Source: Pelagibius sp037652055
GTDB lineage: Bacteria; Pseudomonadota; Alphaproteobacteria; Kiloniellales; Kiloniellaceae
Assembly: GCF_037652055.1 (NCBI RefSeq)
Contig: NZ_JBBKAH010000009.1
Coordinates: forward strand, 186,001 to 250,000
DNA length: 64,000 nt
Direction: 5' to 3'
A program made the translations under genes and the position numbers. The notes below the pieces were generated by a model. That model had not been told where the DNA came from. It worked only from the letters and a program-made list of their open reading frames with translations, and searched no databases. This document shows, in pieces, positions 43,431-51,273 of this stretch (position 1 is its first letter; every line of letters starts with the position of its first letter).

Positions 43431-45179
43431 ATGGACAGACCGGGCTACGATGACGAAGCCAGCAAGGCGGCCCTTGCCGCCCTCGGGGCTTTGATCGAGA
43501 GCGGTGTCCTCGGCGAAGGCTCGCGCCTGCGCCCCCTGCTGCGCTACCTGGTCATTGAAGAACTGGAAGGCCGCGGCGACCGCCTGAAGGCCTATACCAT
43601 CGCTACGGACGTCTTCGGGCGCGGCGACGATTTCGATCCCAACACAGACAGTATCGTCCGCGTGGAGGTGCACCGGCTGCGCCAGGCGCTCGACCACTAC
43701 TACGCGACCCAGGGTGCCGGCGAGCGGGTCGCCATCGCCATCCCCAAAGGCAGCTACCGGCCGGCGATCACGGTCTCGGATGCCGCCCCGGCGGCAGCCC
43801 CGGCAGCGGCATCGGCGGCGAGCCCTACACGGCCGGCGACACGGCGCAGGACCGCCACCCTCGCCGTCGGGGTCGCCCTGCTGCTGCTCGCGGCTCTTGG
43901 CGCCTGGGCGTTCAGCGGGTGGCCGGTCTCCTTGCGGCAACCGCAGACACCGGAGCCGCAGCCTCTCTTTGCGCTGGAGGTCCTGCCGTTCGGCGCCGTG
44001 TCGGACGGCACAACGCCGCATGACCTGGCGGTCAGCCTGACCGACGAGGTCATCACCGGCCTCTCCCGCATCAGGGCCCTCACGGTGGTGGTGCGCGATC
44101 CCGCGATCACGCAGCGCATGGATGCCGGCCTGCCGCAGCAGCAGGAGGACCCGGGCATCGCCTACTTCATGCGCGGCAGCGTGCAGCGCTTCGGCGGCGC
44201 CACGCGGGTCGTCATTCAGCTCATCGAGGCGCGCTCCGGAAAGCTGTTGTGGGCCCAGGCCTACCAGGGCGCCGGGGAAGAGCGGGAGATGACAATCGAT
44301 CCGATGGTCTCCACCATCGTCTCGGAGCTGCGCCAGCAGGTGTTCGACGCGGCAAAGCAGGCGCTGGAAACCGCCGATACAGACTCTCTCAATGCCTGGC
44401 AGCTGTACCTGCAGGCGACCCGGGTGCCGGGCGCGGCGACCAGCAGCCTCGCGTGGGAAAAAGAACGCATCGCCCTGGCTGAGCGGGCTCTGGCCCTCCG
44501 CCCGGACTTTGGCCAGGCCCATGCCATCCTGGCCGACAAGCTGGCTTTTCTGGCCAGCGTCGATCCGCCCTCCGACACGGCGGCGCTGCGGCGCAGGGCG
44601 GTGTTTCATGCCCAGCAGGCCCTGGAGCTGGCACCGGAAGACGCCGATGTGCTGTTCAACGTCTCCCTCTACTACTGGCACCTCGGCCGCCTGCAGCAGT
44701 CCGCCGAAGCCATCCACCGGACTTTGGAGCTGGATCCGAACCATGCCCTGGCCCGCATGCTGGACGATACATTGCCGTTCACCTGCGCCGCGCCGCCCCA
44801 GGAAACGCTGCAAAGGGCGGTGATCTACGACGGGGCCCTCTCGCCGGACAATCCGATCCGCTGGATGACCCTCAACTGGATCGCCACGCTCTACATGAAC
44901 AATGGCAACTTCCTACGCTCGGCCGAGGTCGGGCGGCGCTCGCGGCTGATCTTCAGTTCGCCGGACAGCACCCTGCGGGACGCCGCCGTGCTGCTGCGCC
45001 TTGGCCGCGCGGACGAGGCTGTCGCACTGGTCGACGGGCTGCGCCGCCACTGGCCGGACCTGGATCCCCGGCACTACGCCCGCATCACCATCCCGCGCCG
45101 CTGCCACGGCGAGCCGGGGGCCGGCCTGCTGGGCCAGCTCTTCAATGATCTGGCGGCGGTCGTTGAGGCGGGCTCGTAA
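43431..45179 (+). CDS. Membrane-bound wHTH/FlgO-like/TPR protein, often annotated as adenylate-cyclase-like
   Basis: 582 residues. Residues 1-120 hold the alphaproteobacterial N-terminal module LLRYLVIEELEGRGDRLKAY, then DFDPNTDSIVRVEVHRLRQA, thought to be a DNA-binding winged helix. One membrane helix (about 140-162, TATLAVGVALLLLAALGAWA) follows. Residues 175-290 are a FlgO-like beta-alpha domain (LEVLPFGAVSDGTTPHDLAV ... GSVQRFGGATRVVIQLIEA). The rest is TPR-like helices (LELAPEDADVLFNVSLYYWH). No cyclase catalytic domain is present, so the common adenylate-cyclase label is not supported. It may be a membrane-tethered regulator. Confidence 0.82.
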   Translation: MDRPGYDDEASKAALAALGALIESGVLGEGSRLRPLLRYLVIEELEGRGDRLKAYTIATDVFGRGDDFDPNTDSIVRVEVHRLRQALDHYYATQGAGERVAIAIPKGSYRPAITVSDAAPAAAPAAASAASPTRPATRRRTATLAVGVALLLLAALGAWAFSGWPVSLRQPQTPEPQPLFALEVLPFGAVSDGTTPHDLAVSLTDEVITGLSRIRALTVVVRDPAITQRMDAGLPQQQEDPGIAYFMRGSVQRFGGATRVVIQLIEARSGKLLWAQAYQGAGEEREMTIDPMVSTIVSELRQQVFDAAKQALETADTDSLNAWQLYLQATRVPGAATSSLAWEKERIALAERALALRPDFGQAHAILADKLAFLASVDPPSDTAALRRRAVFHAQQALELAPEDADVLFNVSLYYWHLGRLQQSAEAIHRTLELDPNHALARMLDDTLPFTCAAPPQETLQRAVIYDGALSPDNPIRWMTLNWIATLYMNNGNFLRSAEVGRRSRLIFSSPDSTLRDAAVLLRLGRADEAVALVDGLRRHWPDLDPRHYARITIPRRCHGEPGAGLLGQLFNDLAAVVEAGS

Positions 45180-45512
45180 AATGCCCAGAGGGTGGGCAAT
45201 TCTTCACCGGCACGCGTTTTTGGCGAACAAACCGTCTCTGTAAAATATTGAAATATAAGCGTTTAACCCTGTTACAACGCACCTGCCGCTTAAACCGGGC
45301 GGCGATTTCTGCGACCTTCCTGCCGTCGCCGCTGTCATCGCGGACAAGGGCGGCATGAAGCGCCGGAGCAGGCCGTCTCGAAACGGCCCCGCGGTGCATT
45401 TCTTCAGTGCTTTGACCCGCCACGACGGATGGCCGCGCCGCTTTATTGGGCTCGCGCGTGCGGCAGGAAGTGCGTTGGCGTTGAGGGGGCAGAGCCAAGG
45501 GAAACGCGTGGC
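45180..45512. other. Intergenic region of 333 bases
   Basis: The stretch begins with a short hairpin (45182-45198). An AT-rich segment at about 45235-45280 (TAAAATATTGAAATATAAGC) probably carries the promoter of the receiver-like gene. No open frame here has a plausible product. Confidence 0.5.
45182..45198 (+). terminator. Weak terminator after the TPR membrane-protein gene
   Basis: TGCCCA and TGGGCA flank a 5-base loop and are followed by ATTCTT. It is a short stem, so termination would be inefficient. Confidence 0.4.
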
Positions 45513-45971
45513 ATGGGAAGTCTTAACTATTCGACCCTGGTCATCAACGATGACAGCAGGGCGGTCAACCGGATCACCGAGATCGCCAGCGCGCTGGGCG
45601 AGTCGGTCGCGGTGGTGGACTGCCGGGAGAGCTTTCTCGGCGTCTACACGCCGGAGGTCAGGTGCATCGTGCTGGAGCTGTCGATGCCGTCCTTCTGCGG
45701 CGTCGAGGTCATCCGCTTTCTGGCCGAAACCAACTGCCGGGCGGCGCTGGTGCTGACCACGGACATGTCGCCGGACCTGCTGCGGCTGGCCGGCAAGCTG
45801 GCCACGGCGCTGGGGCTGGCGGTCGCCGACTCCCTGCAGGCGCCTTACGAGCAGGAGTGCCTGCAGAGCGCCCTCATCACCGCCACCGACCCGGCGGCGG
45901 TCGCGCGCCTGCGACCCCAGCCGGCCGACCCCGTGGCCATGGGCGCGGCGACGGTCCGGGGCGGCCGCTAA
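45513..45971 (+). CDS. Degenerate response-regulator receiver (pseudo-receiver)
   Basis: 152 residues: a CheY-like fold with no output domain. The acidic pair NDD (12-14) is kept. In the phospho-acceptor motif VLELSMP, position 55 is Glu rather than Asp. The switch Thr is present in LVLTTD (82-83). The conserved Lys before the Pro-aromatic pair is Ala110 (SLQAPYEQ). Phosphorylation is therefore not expected, and Glu55 could mimic a constitutively phosphorylated state. The C-terminal 25 residues are disordered. The start at 45513 follows AAGGGAA. The partner is unknown; the neighbouring FlgO/TPR gene is a candidate by position only. Confidence 0.78.
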   Translation: MGSLNYSTLVINDDSRAVNRITEIASALGESVAVVDCRESFLGVYTPEVRCIVLELSMPSFCGVEVIRFLAETNCRAALVLTTDMSPDLLRLAGKLATALGLAVADSLQAPYEQECLQSALITATDPAAVARLRPQPADPVAMGAATVRGGR

Positions 45972-45993
45972 GCGGTCTTCGGCGAGCCCGGCA

Positions 45994-46377
45994 TCAGGAT
46001 GGGATCGGGTCAGCGGCGGAGCTCCGCTGCCGTGGTGCCGACGGGGCCACGGTGTAGAAGCCGGCGGCCGGCGGCGGGACATTGAACGCCAAGAAAACGG
46101 CGATGAAAGCCACGGTGGCCAGCAGCCGTCGCCACAAGGTCCCGGGGCGCCCCATCATCGACTGACCGCTGAGAATTGCAGCCGCGTTGGCCGCCTGCTC
46201 TGCCGGCACCTGCAGGGCAATGCCGCCCAAGGCATGGGTCAAATCCCACTGCACCGAGACCATGGCGTAGCTGTGCGGCATCACCCTGATGCCCGAGGCG
46301 CCGAGCATCGCCATGGCAAGACACGCTTCCGCCTGGCCATAGGCCCAGCCGATCGTTATCAGTTCGGATTGCCGCAC
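45994..46377 (-). CDS. DUF2007-like protein with one membrane helix
   Basis: 127 residues. The N-terminal part (MLGASGIRVMPHSYAMVSVQ, then WDLTHALGGIALQVPAEQAA) matches the DUF2007 signal-transducing-protein pattern, which has an H-A-L-G-G core. A transmembrane helix (LLATVAFIAVFLAF) and a Pro/Ser-rich tail follow. The family may bind a PII-like or nucleotide ligand, but no function is established. It converges on the pseudo-receiver gene with 22 bases between stops. Confidence 0.65.
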   Translation of the reverse strand: MRQSELITIGWAYGQAEACLAMAMLGASGIRVMPHSYAMVSVQWDLTHALGGIALQVPAEQAANAAAILSGQSMMGRPGTLWRRLLATVAFIAVFLAFNVPPPAAGFYTVAPSAPRQRSSAADPIPS

Positions 46378-46456
46378 GCCGCCTCCCCCGCTTCCCGGTC
46401 CAAGTCTAGCGGGTGCTGGCGAGACTACGCACGATTCTTTCGGCAGCGGCCGGCGG

Positions 46457-46927
46457 CTATCCCTCGTTGGTCTGAGGGTTCGGCACCGTCCCCGACGCGC
46501 CGTAGAGGTCGCGGGCGCGGGTCTCGAAGGCGGTGACCATGCGGCGCACCGCTTCGTGGAACAGGCCTTCGATGACCTTCTGCAGCAGTTTGGAGCGGAA
46601 CTCGAAGTCGACGTAGAAGTCGATCAGGCAGCCCTCCGGGTGGTCCTCGAAGACCCAGTGGTTCTCCAGGTACTTGAAGGGCCCCTCGGCGTAGGTGACG
46701 TCGATGCGGTTAGCCTTCGCATCGGGCTCGACCCGGCTGGTGAAGCGCTCGCGGAACATCCTGAAGCCGATGATGAGGTCGGCGACGATCAGGTCTTCCT
46801 GGCGCGTGCGTACCCGCGCGCCCAGGCACCAGGGCAGGAACTCTGGGTAGCGCTCGATGTCCACAACCAGCTCGTAGAGCTGATCCGGGGTATAGGGCAA
46901 CAACCGCTTTTCTTTATGGATCGGCAT
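46457..46927 (-). CDS. COQ10/RatA-type START-domain protein (polyketide cyclase family)
   Basis: A 156-residue lipid-binding helix-grip protein. The start KEKRLLPYTPDQLYELVVDI, then ERYPEFLPWC, followed by YAEGPFKYLENHWVFE, is typical of the family. Homologues bind ubiquinone and help respiratory electron transport, or act like the RatA toxin; ubiquinone binding is more likely in this operon. It lies 48 bases after lipA in the same direction, as in many Alphaproteobacteria. Confidence 0.9.
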   Translation of the reverse strand: MPIHKEKRLLPYTPDQLYELVVDIERYPEFLPWCLGARVRTRQEDLIVADLIIGFRMFRERFTSRVEPDAKANRIDVTYAEGPFKYLENHWVFEDHPEGCLIDFYVDFEFRSKLLQKVIEGLFHEAVRRMVTAFETRARDLYGASGTVPNPQTNEG

Positions 46928-46974
46928 AACTGAAGACTAGAACCCTGACCTTGCGAAGCGCTTAACCCGCCCCA

Positions 46975-47931
46975 TCAGCCCGCCGCGGCGAGCCTGGCCT
47001 CGCGGGCCGCGCGCAGCCGCGCGAAGTCGTCGCCGGCGTGGTAGGAAGAGCGGGTCAGCGGCGAGGCCGAGACCATGAGGAAGCCCTTGTTGTAGGCCAT
47101 GGCCTCGTACTGCTTGAACTCCTCCGGCGTCACGAAGCGGTCGACGAAGTGGTGCTTCGGGGTCGGCTGCAGGTATTGGCCGATGGTGAGGAAATCGACC
47201 TCGGCGGAACGCAGGTCGTCCATCACCTGCAGCACTTCGGACTTGCTCTCGCCCAGGCCGACCATGATGCCGGACTTGGTGAACATCGAGGGATCGAGGC
47301 GCTTCACCTCGTCCAGGAGGCGCAGCGAGTGGAAGTAGCGCGCGCCGGGGCGCACCTCGGTATAAAGCCGCGGCACGGTCTCCAGATTGTGGTTGAAGAC
47401 GTCGGGCTTGGCCGCGACCACGACTTCCAGGGCGCCTTCCTTGCGCAGGAAATCCGGCGTCAGGATCTCGATGGTGGTCTCCGGCGCCGCCTCGCGCACC
47501 GCGCGGATGACGTCGGCGAAGTGCTGCGCGCCGCCGTCGGCCAAGTCGTCGCGGTCGACCGAGGTGATGACCACGTGCTTCAGCCCCAGCTTGGCGACGG
47601 CGGTGGCAACGTTGGTCGGCTCGAAGGGGTCCAGGGCGTTCGGCTTGCCTGTCGCCACGTTGCAGAACGAGCAGGCGCGCGTGCAGATGCCGCCCATGAT
47701 CATCATGGTGGCGTGGCGCTGCGCCCAGCACTCCCCGATGTTCGGGCAGGCGGCCTCCTCGCAGACGGTGTGGAGGCCGTTCTCCTTCACCACCGCGCGG
47801 GTCGCCTGGTACTCCTTGGAGACCGGCGCTTTCACCCGGATCCAGGCCGGCTTGCGCTTCACCTCCTGGTCGGGCTTGTGGGCCTTCTCGGGGTGGCGGA
47901 CGCGGGGGGGCTTGGTTTCGCTCGTGCTCAT
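46975..47931 (-). CDS. lipA: Lipoyl synthase
   Basis: A 318-residue radical SAM enzyme inserting two sulfurs into octanoyl groups of lipoyl domains. The radical cluster Cys triad is CTRACSFC; the auxiliary cluster Cys set is CEEAACPNIGEC; the conserved C-terminal RSSYHAG contributes the Ser ligand. It provides the cofactor for the pyruvate dehydrogenase E2 and E1-beta lipoyl domains encoded just upstream. Confidence 0.98.
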   Translation of the reverse strand: MSTSETKPPRVRHPEKAHKPDQEVKRKPAWIRVKAPVSKEYQATRAVVKENGLHTVCEEAACPNIGECWAQRHATMMIMGGICTRACSFCNVATGKPNALDPFEPTNVATAVAKLGLKHVVITSVDRDDLADGGAQHFADVIRAVREAAPETTIEILTPDFLRKEGALEVVVAAKPDVFNHNLETVPRLYTEVRPGARYFHSLRLLDEVKRLDPSMFTKSGIMVGLGESKSEVLQVMDDLRSAEVDFLTIGQYLQPTPKHHFVDRFVTPEEFKQYEAMAYNKGFLMVSASPLTRSSYHAGDDFARLRAAREARLAAAG

Positions 47932-47960
47932 CGCTCTATCTTAGCTTCCAACGACCCTTC

Positions 47961-48269
47961 TTACCTACACCAGTAATACGGGCTCTCATTCTCGGCAGGT
48001 GGTCGTTTCAGATCCGCCTCGTTCAGAGGGCGCCAATCGGAGGCGCGCTTGAACCCCTTACAGATATCAATACCCAGAGGGTATTTCTTCAGAGCTCGGG
48101 CCTGTTCAACCGCGAGCGAGTTTATGTTCGCTCCGCCAGTATAGATCGGGTCTCGCAGTTGGACCGGGCAATCTTCCCAGCCGCACAGCGGGCAAAGCTC
48201 AAACCCGCCCCACTCGGTCTCAAACACGCAAAACCCGCAGGCAGGGCAAGGAAAGAGATCTTTTTCCAA
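47961..48269 (-). CDS. CPCC-type cysteine-rich zinc-ribbon protein
   Basis: About 102 residues from a TTG at 48269. The Cys pattern is CPACGFCVFE and CPLCGWEDCPVQ, matching the Cys-rich CPCC family of presumed zinc-binding domains. Alternative start: an ATG at 48323, which would overlap the 3' end of lpdA by 32 bases. Base composition is lower in GC than its neighbours and codon use is different, which suggests recent arrival between lpdA and lipA. Function is unknown; related genes often appear as accessory genes near toxin-immunity loci, but there is no toxin here. Confidence 0.68.
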   Translation of the reverse strand: MEKDLFPCPACGFCVFETEWGGFELCPLCGWEDCPVQLRDPIYTGGANINSLAVEQARALKKYPLGIDICKGFKRASDWRPLNEADLKRPPAENESPYYWCR

Positions 48270-48291
48270 CTGTTTCCACCCGCAACTCAGG

Positions 48292-49695
48292 TTACATGTG
48301 GATGACGCGGCCATAGGCGTCAAGGACCGACTCGTGCATCATCTCGGAGAGGGTCGGGTGCGGGAAGACCGTGTGCATCAACTCGGCCTCGGTGGTCTCC
48401 AGGCCCATGGCGACGACGTAGCCCTGGATCAGCTCGGTGACCTCCGCCCCCACCATGTGGGCGCCCAACAGCTGGCCGGTCTTGGCGTCGAACACCGTCT
48501 TCACCAGGCCCTCGGGCTCGCCCAGGGCGATGGCCTTGCCGTTGCCGATGAAGGGAAAGCGGCCGACCTTCACCTCGTAGCCGGCCTCCTTGGCCTTCTT
48601 CTCGGTCAGGCCGACGCTGGCCACCTGCGGGTGGCAGTAGGTGCAGCCGGGAATCTGCTCCTTCTTCATCGGGTGGACGTCGTTGAGGCCGGCGATCTTC
48701 TCGACGCAGATGACGCCCTCGTGCTCGGCCTTGTGGGCCAGCATCGGCGGGCCGGCGACGTCGCCGATGGCGTAGATGCCCTTCTCCGCCGTGCGGCCGT
48801 ACTCGTCGATGACGATGCAGCCGCGGTCGGTCTTCACCTTGGTGGTGTCCAGGCCGATGTCCTCGATGTTGCCCTGCACGCCGACGGCGGAGATGATGCG
48901 GTCGACGGTGATCTCGGACTTCTTGCCGGCCTTGTCCTCGATGGTCGCGGTGACGTTGTCGCTGCCCTTCTTCACGCCGGTCACCTTGGCTTCGGTCATG
49001 ATCTTCATGCCCATCTTCTCGAAGCGCTTGTGGGCGTGCTTGGCGATCTCCTCGTCCTCCACCGGCAGGATCTGCGGCATCACCTCGACCACCGTCACGT
49101 CCACGCCCATGGTGTGGTAGAAGGACGCGAACTCGATACCGATGGCGCCGGAGCCGATGACCAGCAGCGTCTTCGGCATCTTCTCCGGCACCATGGCCTC
49201 GAAGTAGGTCCAGATCAGCTTCTTGTCCGGCTCGATGCCCGGCAGCGCGCGCGGGCGCGCGCCGGTCGCCAGGATGATGTGCGGCGCCGTCAGGTCGCCA
49301 ATGTTCTTGCCGTCCTTGGTGACGGTCAGCTTGCCGGGGCCGTTCAGCTTGGCGGCGCCGTCGACGACGGTGACCTTGTTCTTCTTCAAGAGGTGGCCGA
49401 CGCCGCTGTTCAGCTGCTTGGAGACGGCGCGCGAGCGCTGCACCACCTTGCCGGCATCGAAGCCGACCTTCTCCGCCGAGAGGCCGTAGGCGTCAGCGTG
49501 CTGCATGTAGTGGTAGATCTCCGCCGAGCGCAGCAGCGCCTTGGTCGGGATGCAGCCCCAGTTGAGGCAGATGCCGCCCAGGTGCTGCTTTTCGACGACG
49601 CAGACCTTCATCTTCAGCTGCGCGGCGCGGATTGCAGCGACGTAGCCCCCCGGCCCGCCGCCGACGACGATGAGATCGAAGTTCGTATCAGCCAC
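48292..49695 (-). CDS. lpdA: Dihydrolipoamide dehydrogenase (E3)
   Basis: A 467-residue FAD enzyme that reoxidises dihydrolipoyl groups with NAD+. FAD-binding GGGPGGYVAAIRAAQ, redox-active disulfide in GGICLNWGCIPTKALL, NAD-binding GSGAIGIEFASFY and the catalytic His-Glu pair in HPTLSEMMHE. It has no lipoyl domain of its own. It belongs with the pyruvate dehydrogenase genes but is separated from E2 by two exported-protein genes and a repeat. Confidence 0.98.
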   Translation of the reverse strand: MADTNFDLIVVGGGPGGYVAAIRAAQLKMKVCVVEKQHLGGICLNWGCIPTKALLRSAEIYHYMQHADAYGLSAEKVGFDAGKVVQRSRAVSKQLNSGVGHLLKKNKVTVVDGAAKLNGPGKLTVTKDGKNIGDLTAPHIILATGARPRALPGIEPDKKLIWTYFEAMVPEKMPKTLLVIGSGAIGIEFASFYHTMGVDVTVVEVMPQILPVEDEEIAKHAHKRFEKMGMKIMTEAKVTGVKKGSDNVTATIEDKAGKKSEITVDRIISAVGVQGNIEDIGLDTTKVKTDRGCIVIDEYGRTAEKGIYAIGDVAGPPMLAHKAEHEGVICVEKIAGLNDVHPMKKEQIPGCTYCHPQVASVGLTEKKAKEAGYEVKVGRFPFIGNGKAIALGEPEGLVKTVFDAKTGQLLGAHMVGAEVTELIQGYVVAMGLETTEAELMHTVFPHPTLSEMMHESVLDAYGRVIHM

Positions 49696-49731
49696 GTAAA
49701 CTCTCCTCTAGGCCATGGCCCCCGCACGACT

Positions 49732-49888
49732 GTCGTCCCGGGGCTTGACCCCGGGACCCATTACCGGTCGTGCATGGCACTGCCGTGCGATATTGCGTTC
49801 TCGGTCCTGTCTGCCACGCTCGGGGATACCACTACGGCCCGGCTCGCGGATAGGCCATTGGGTCCCGGCATCAAGTGCCGGGACGACA
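49732..49888. repeat. REPIN-like pair of inverted hairpins upstream of lpdA
   Basis: Left unit TCGTCCCGGGGCTTGACCCC, then GGGACCCA; right unit TGGGTCCCGGCATCAAGTGC, then CGGGACGAC. The two units mirror each other across about 90 bases. It has the same layout as the element at 18421-18563. It lies between the exported paralogues and lpdA, so it may carry the lpdA promoter or separate the transcripts. Confidence 0.72.
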
Positions 49889-49945
49889 GCCTTTGGGGCG
49901 GCAGTGTCGCGCGTTTCCTGCGGGCAATGCATCGATATCGTCCCC

Positions 49946-50593
49946 TCATCCCGGCGGGTTCCAGATGTTGGCGTCCGGCGCGCGGCCGGTGATGAGATGC
50001 AGGATCAGCGGCACCACGGCGCCCTGACCGCCGGGGCCGTTGAGGTTCGTCAGCAGCCCCGCTTGCGCATCGAAGACCGCCCGAAAAGGCGCGATGGAAG
50101 ACAGCAGGTCGAAGCGCCAGGTGCCCGCCTCCTCCTTGAAGTAGACGTTCACCGGGATCGGCGAGCCCTTGAGGTTCGACAGCGGCGCCTGCGCCTGTGT
50201 GCCGGTGACGGTGAAGTCGGCGGCCTCCAGCTTCTGCACCTCGTTCATGTCGAAGGATCCGTGATCCACGGCGTAGGCGACCGGATCGCCGTCCTTCATG
50301 GCACGCAGGTCGTCGGCCTTCATATTGTGGCGCAGCATCAGCACGGAGATCTGGTCGAGCAGCGGCAGGGCGCGAACTTCCGCTTCCTGCATCGTCAGCG
50401 CGCGGTCCAGCGTCTGCTTCAGGAAAGCATGGGTGTCCGAGGACGTGAGCTTCGACGCCTCGGCGCCGTCGCCGTCGATCAGCGCCTGCTTGTAGGCCTC
50501 GAAGCTCTGCTCCACGGCTGCCGGGTCTGACTGCGCGGCGGCCGGCGCGGCGACCACCAGCATCAGGATCGCAAGGACGAGGTGCAGCTTCAT
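49946..50593 (-). CDS. Exported protein, paralogue of the next gene
   Basis: A 215-residue precursor with a signal peptide (MKLHLVLAILMLVVAAPAAA). The mature part has an N-terminal helix SFEAYKQALIDGDGAEASKL and helices resembling the NTF2/SnoaL-like fold (DQISVLMLRHNMKADDLRAM). A strand stretch ends in APDANIWNPPG. It is clearly homologous to the gene at 50590-51225 (shared SF-x-AYK, LMLRHN/LLRHS, VAYAVDHG/VSYAVDRG, and a terminal W-N/S-PP). Its start overlaps that gene's stop by 4 bases. The role is unknown; it is inside the pyruvate dehydrogenase locus. Confidence 0.75.
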   Translation of the reverse strand: MKLHLVLAILMLVVAAPAAAQSDPAAVEQSFEAYKQALIDGDGAEASKLTSSDTHAFLKQTLDRALTMQEAEVRALPLLDQISVLMLRHNMKADDLRAMKDGDPVAYAVDHGSFDMNEVQKLEAADFTVTGTQAQAPLSNLKGSPIPVNVYFKEEAGTWRFDLLSSIAPFRAVFDAQAGLLTNLNGPGGQGAVVPLILHLITGRAPDANIWNPPG

Positions 50594-51225
50594 CGCGGCG
50601 GGCTCCAGATTTCGGGGCCGGGCTTGCGGCCGCTGGCATGCTCAAGCATCAGGACGACGAACTCGTCCTCGCTGAGGCCGGTCTGCTGAACCGAATACTC
50701 GAAGGCGGCGCGGGTGAGCTGCGTGAGGGCGACAAGGTCGAGCAGCCAGCGCCCCTCCTCTTTCTCGAACTCCATCTTGAAGGGGCTGGCCTCGCCGTCG
50801 GGCCGCAGGATCGACCCGGATGCGCGGTCACCGTCCACCTGGTAGTGGCCGAGCTGCAGCTGGTCGGCGCCGCCGCGGCCGATCCAGCCGCGGTCCACCG
50901 CGTAAGACACCACCGCGCCGCCACTCATGCTTTCCAGCTGCTCTGGCTCCAGGCTGTGGCGCAGCAGCATGGCGTTCAGGCGGTCGCTCAGGTGAATCTT
51001 GTGCAGCGCTTCGCGGTCCAGGGTCAGGGCCTGGTCGGCGAGCTTGCGGTAGTAGTCGCGCGATTCCTGCGTCACCAGATCCGCCACGGCCTCGCCGTCG
51101 GACGCCAGGATGGCGGCCTTGTAGGCCAGGAAGCTTTCCTGCACGCCGCTGGTATGGCTCTCGGCCGCCGCCGGCAGCGGCAGTCCAAGCAGCATCAGGA
51201 GCAACAGGACCGGCAGGCTTCGCAT
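50590..51225 (-). CDS. Exported protein, paralogue of the previous gene
   Basis: A 211-residue precursor with signal peptide SLPVLLLLMLLGLPLPAAA. Mature homology with the gene at 49946-50593 runs over the whole length (SFLAYKAAILASDGEAVADL; LNAMLLRHSLEPEQLESMSG; GPEIWSPPR at the end). The pair arose by tandem duplication and has since diverged to low identity. It begins 49 bases after the E2 gene, so it is probably transcribed with it, although an exported protein has no obvious place in a cytoplasmic dehydrogenase complex. Confidence 0.75.
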   Translation of the reverse strand: MRSLPVLLLLMLLGLPLPAAAESHTSGVQESFLAYKAAILASDGEAVADLVTQESRDYYRKLADQALTLDREALHKIHLSDRLNAMLLRHSLEPEQLESMSGGAVVSYAVDRGWIGRGGADQLQLGHYQVDGDRASGSILRPDGEASPFKMEFEKEEGRWLLDLVALTQLTRAAFEYSVQQTGLSEDEFVVLMLEHASGRKPGPEIWSPPR

Positions 51226-51273
51226 GGAGGGACGGCCTTTCGCTTCGGGTTGCGGTGTTGTGCCGGCAGCGGC

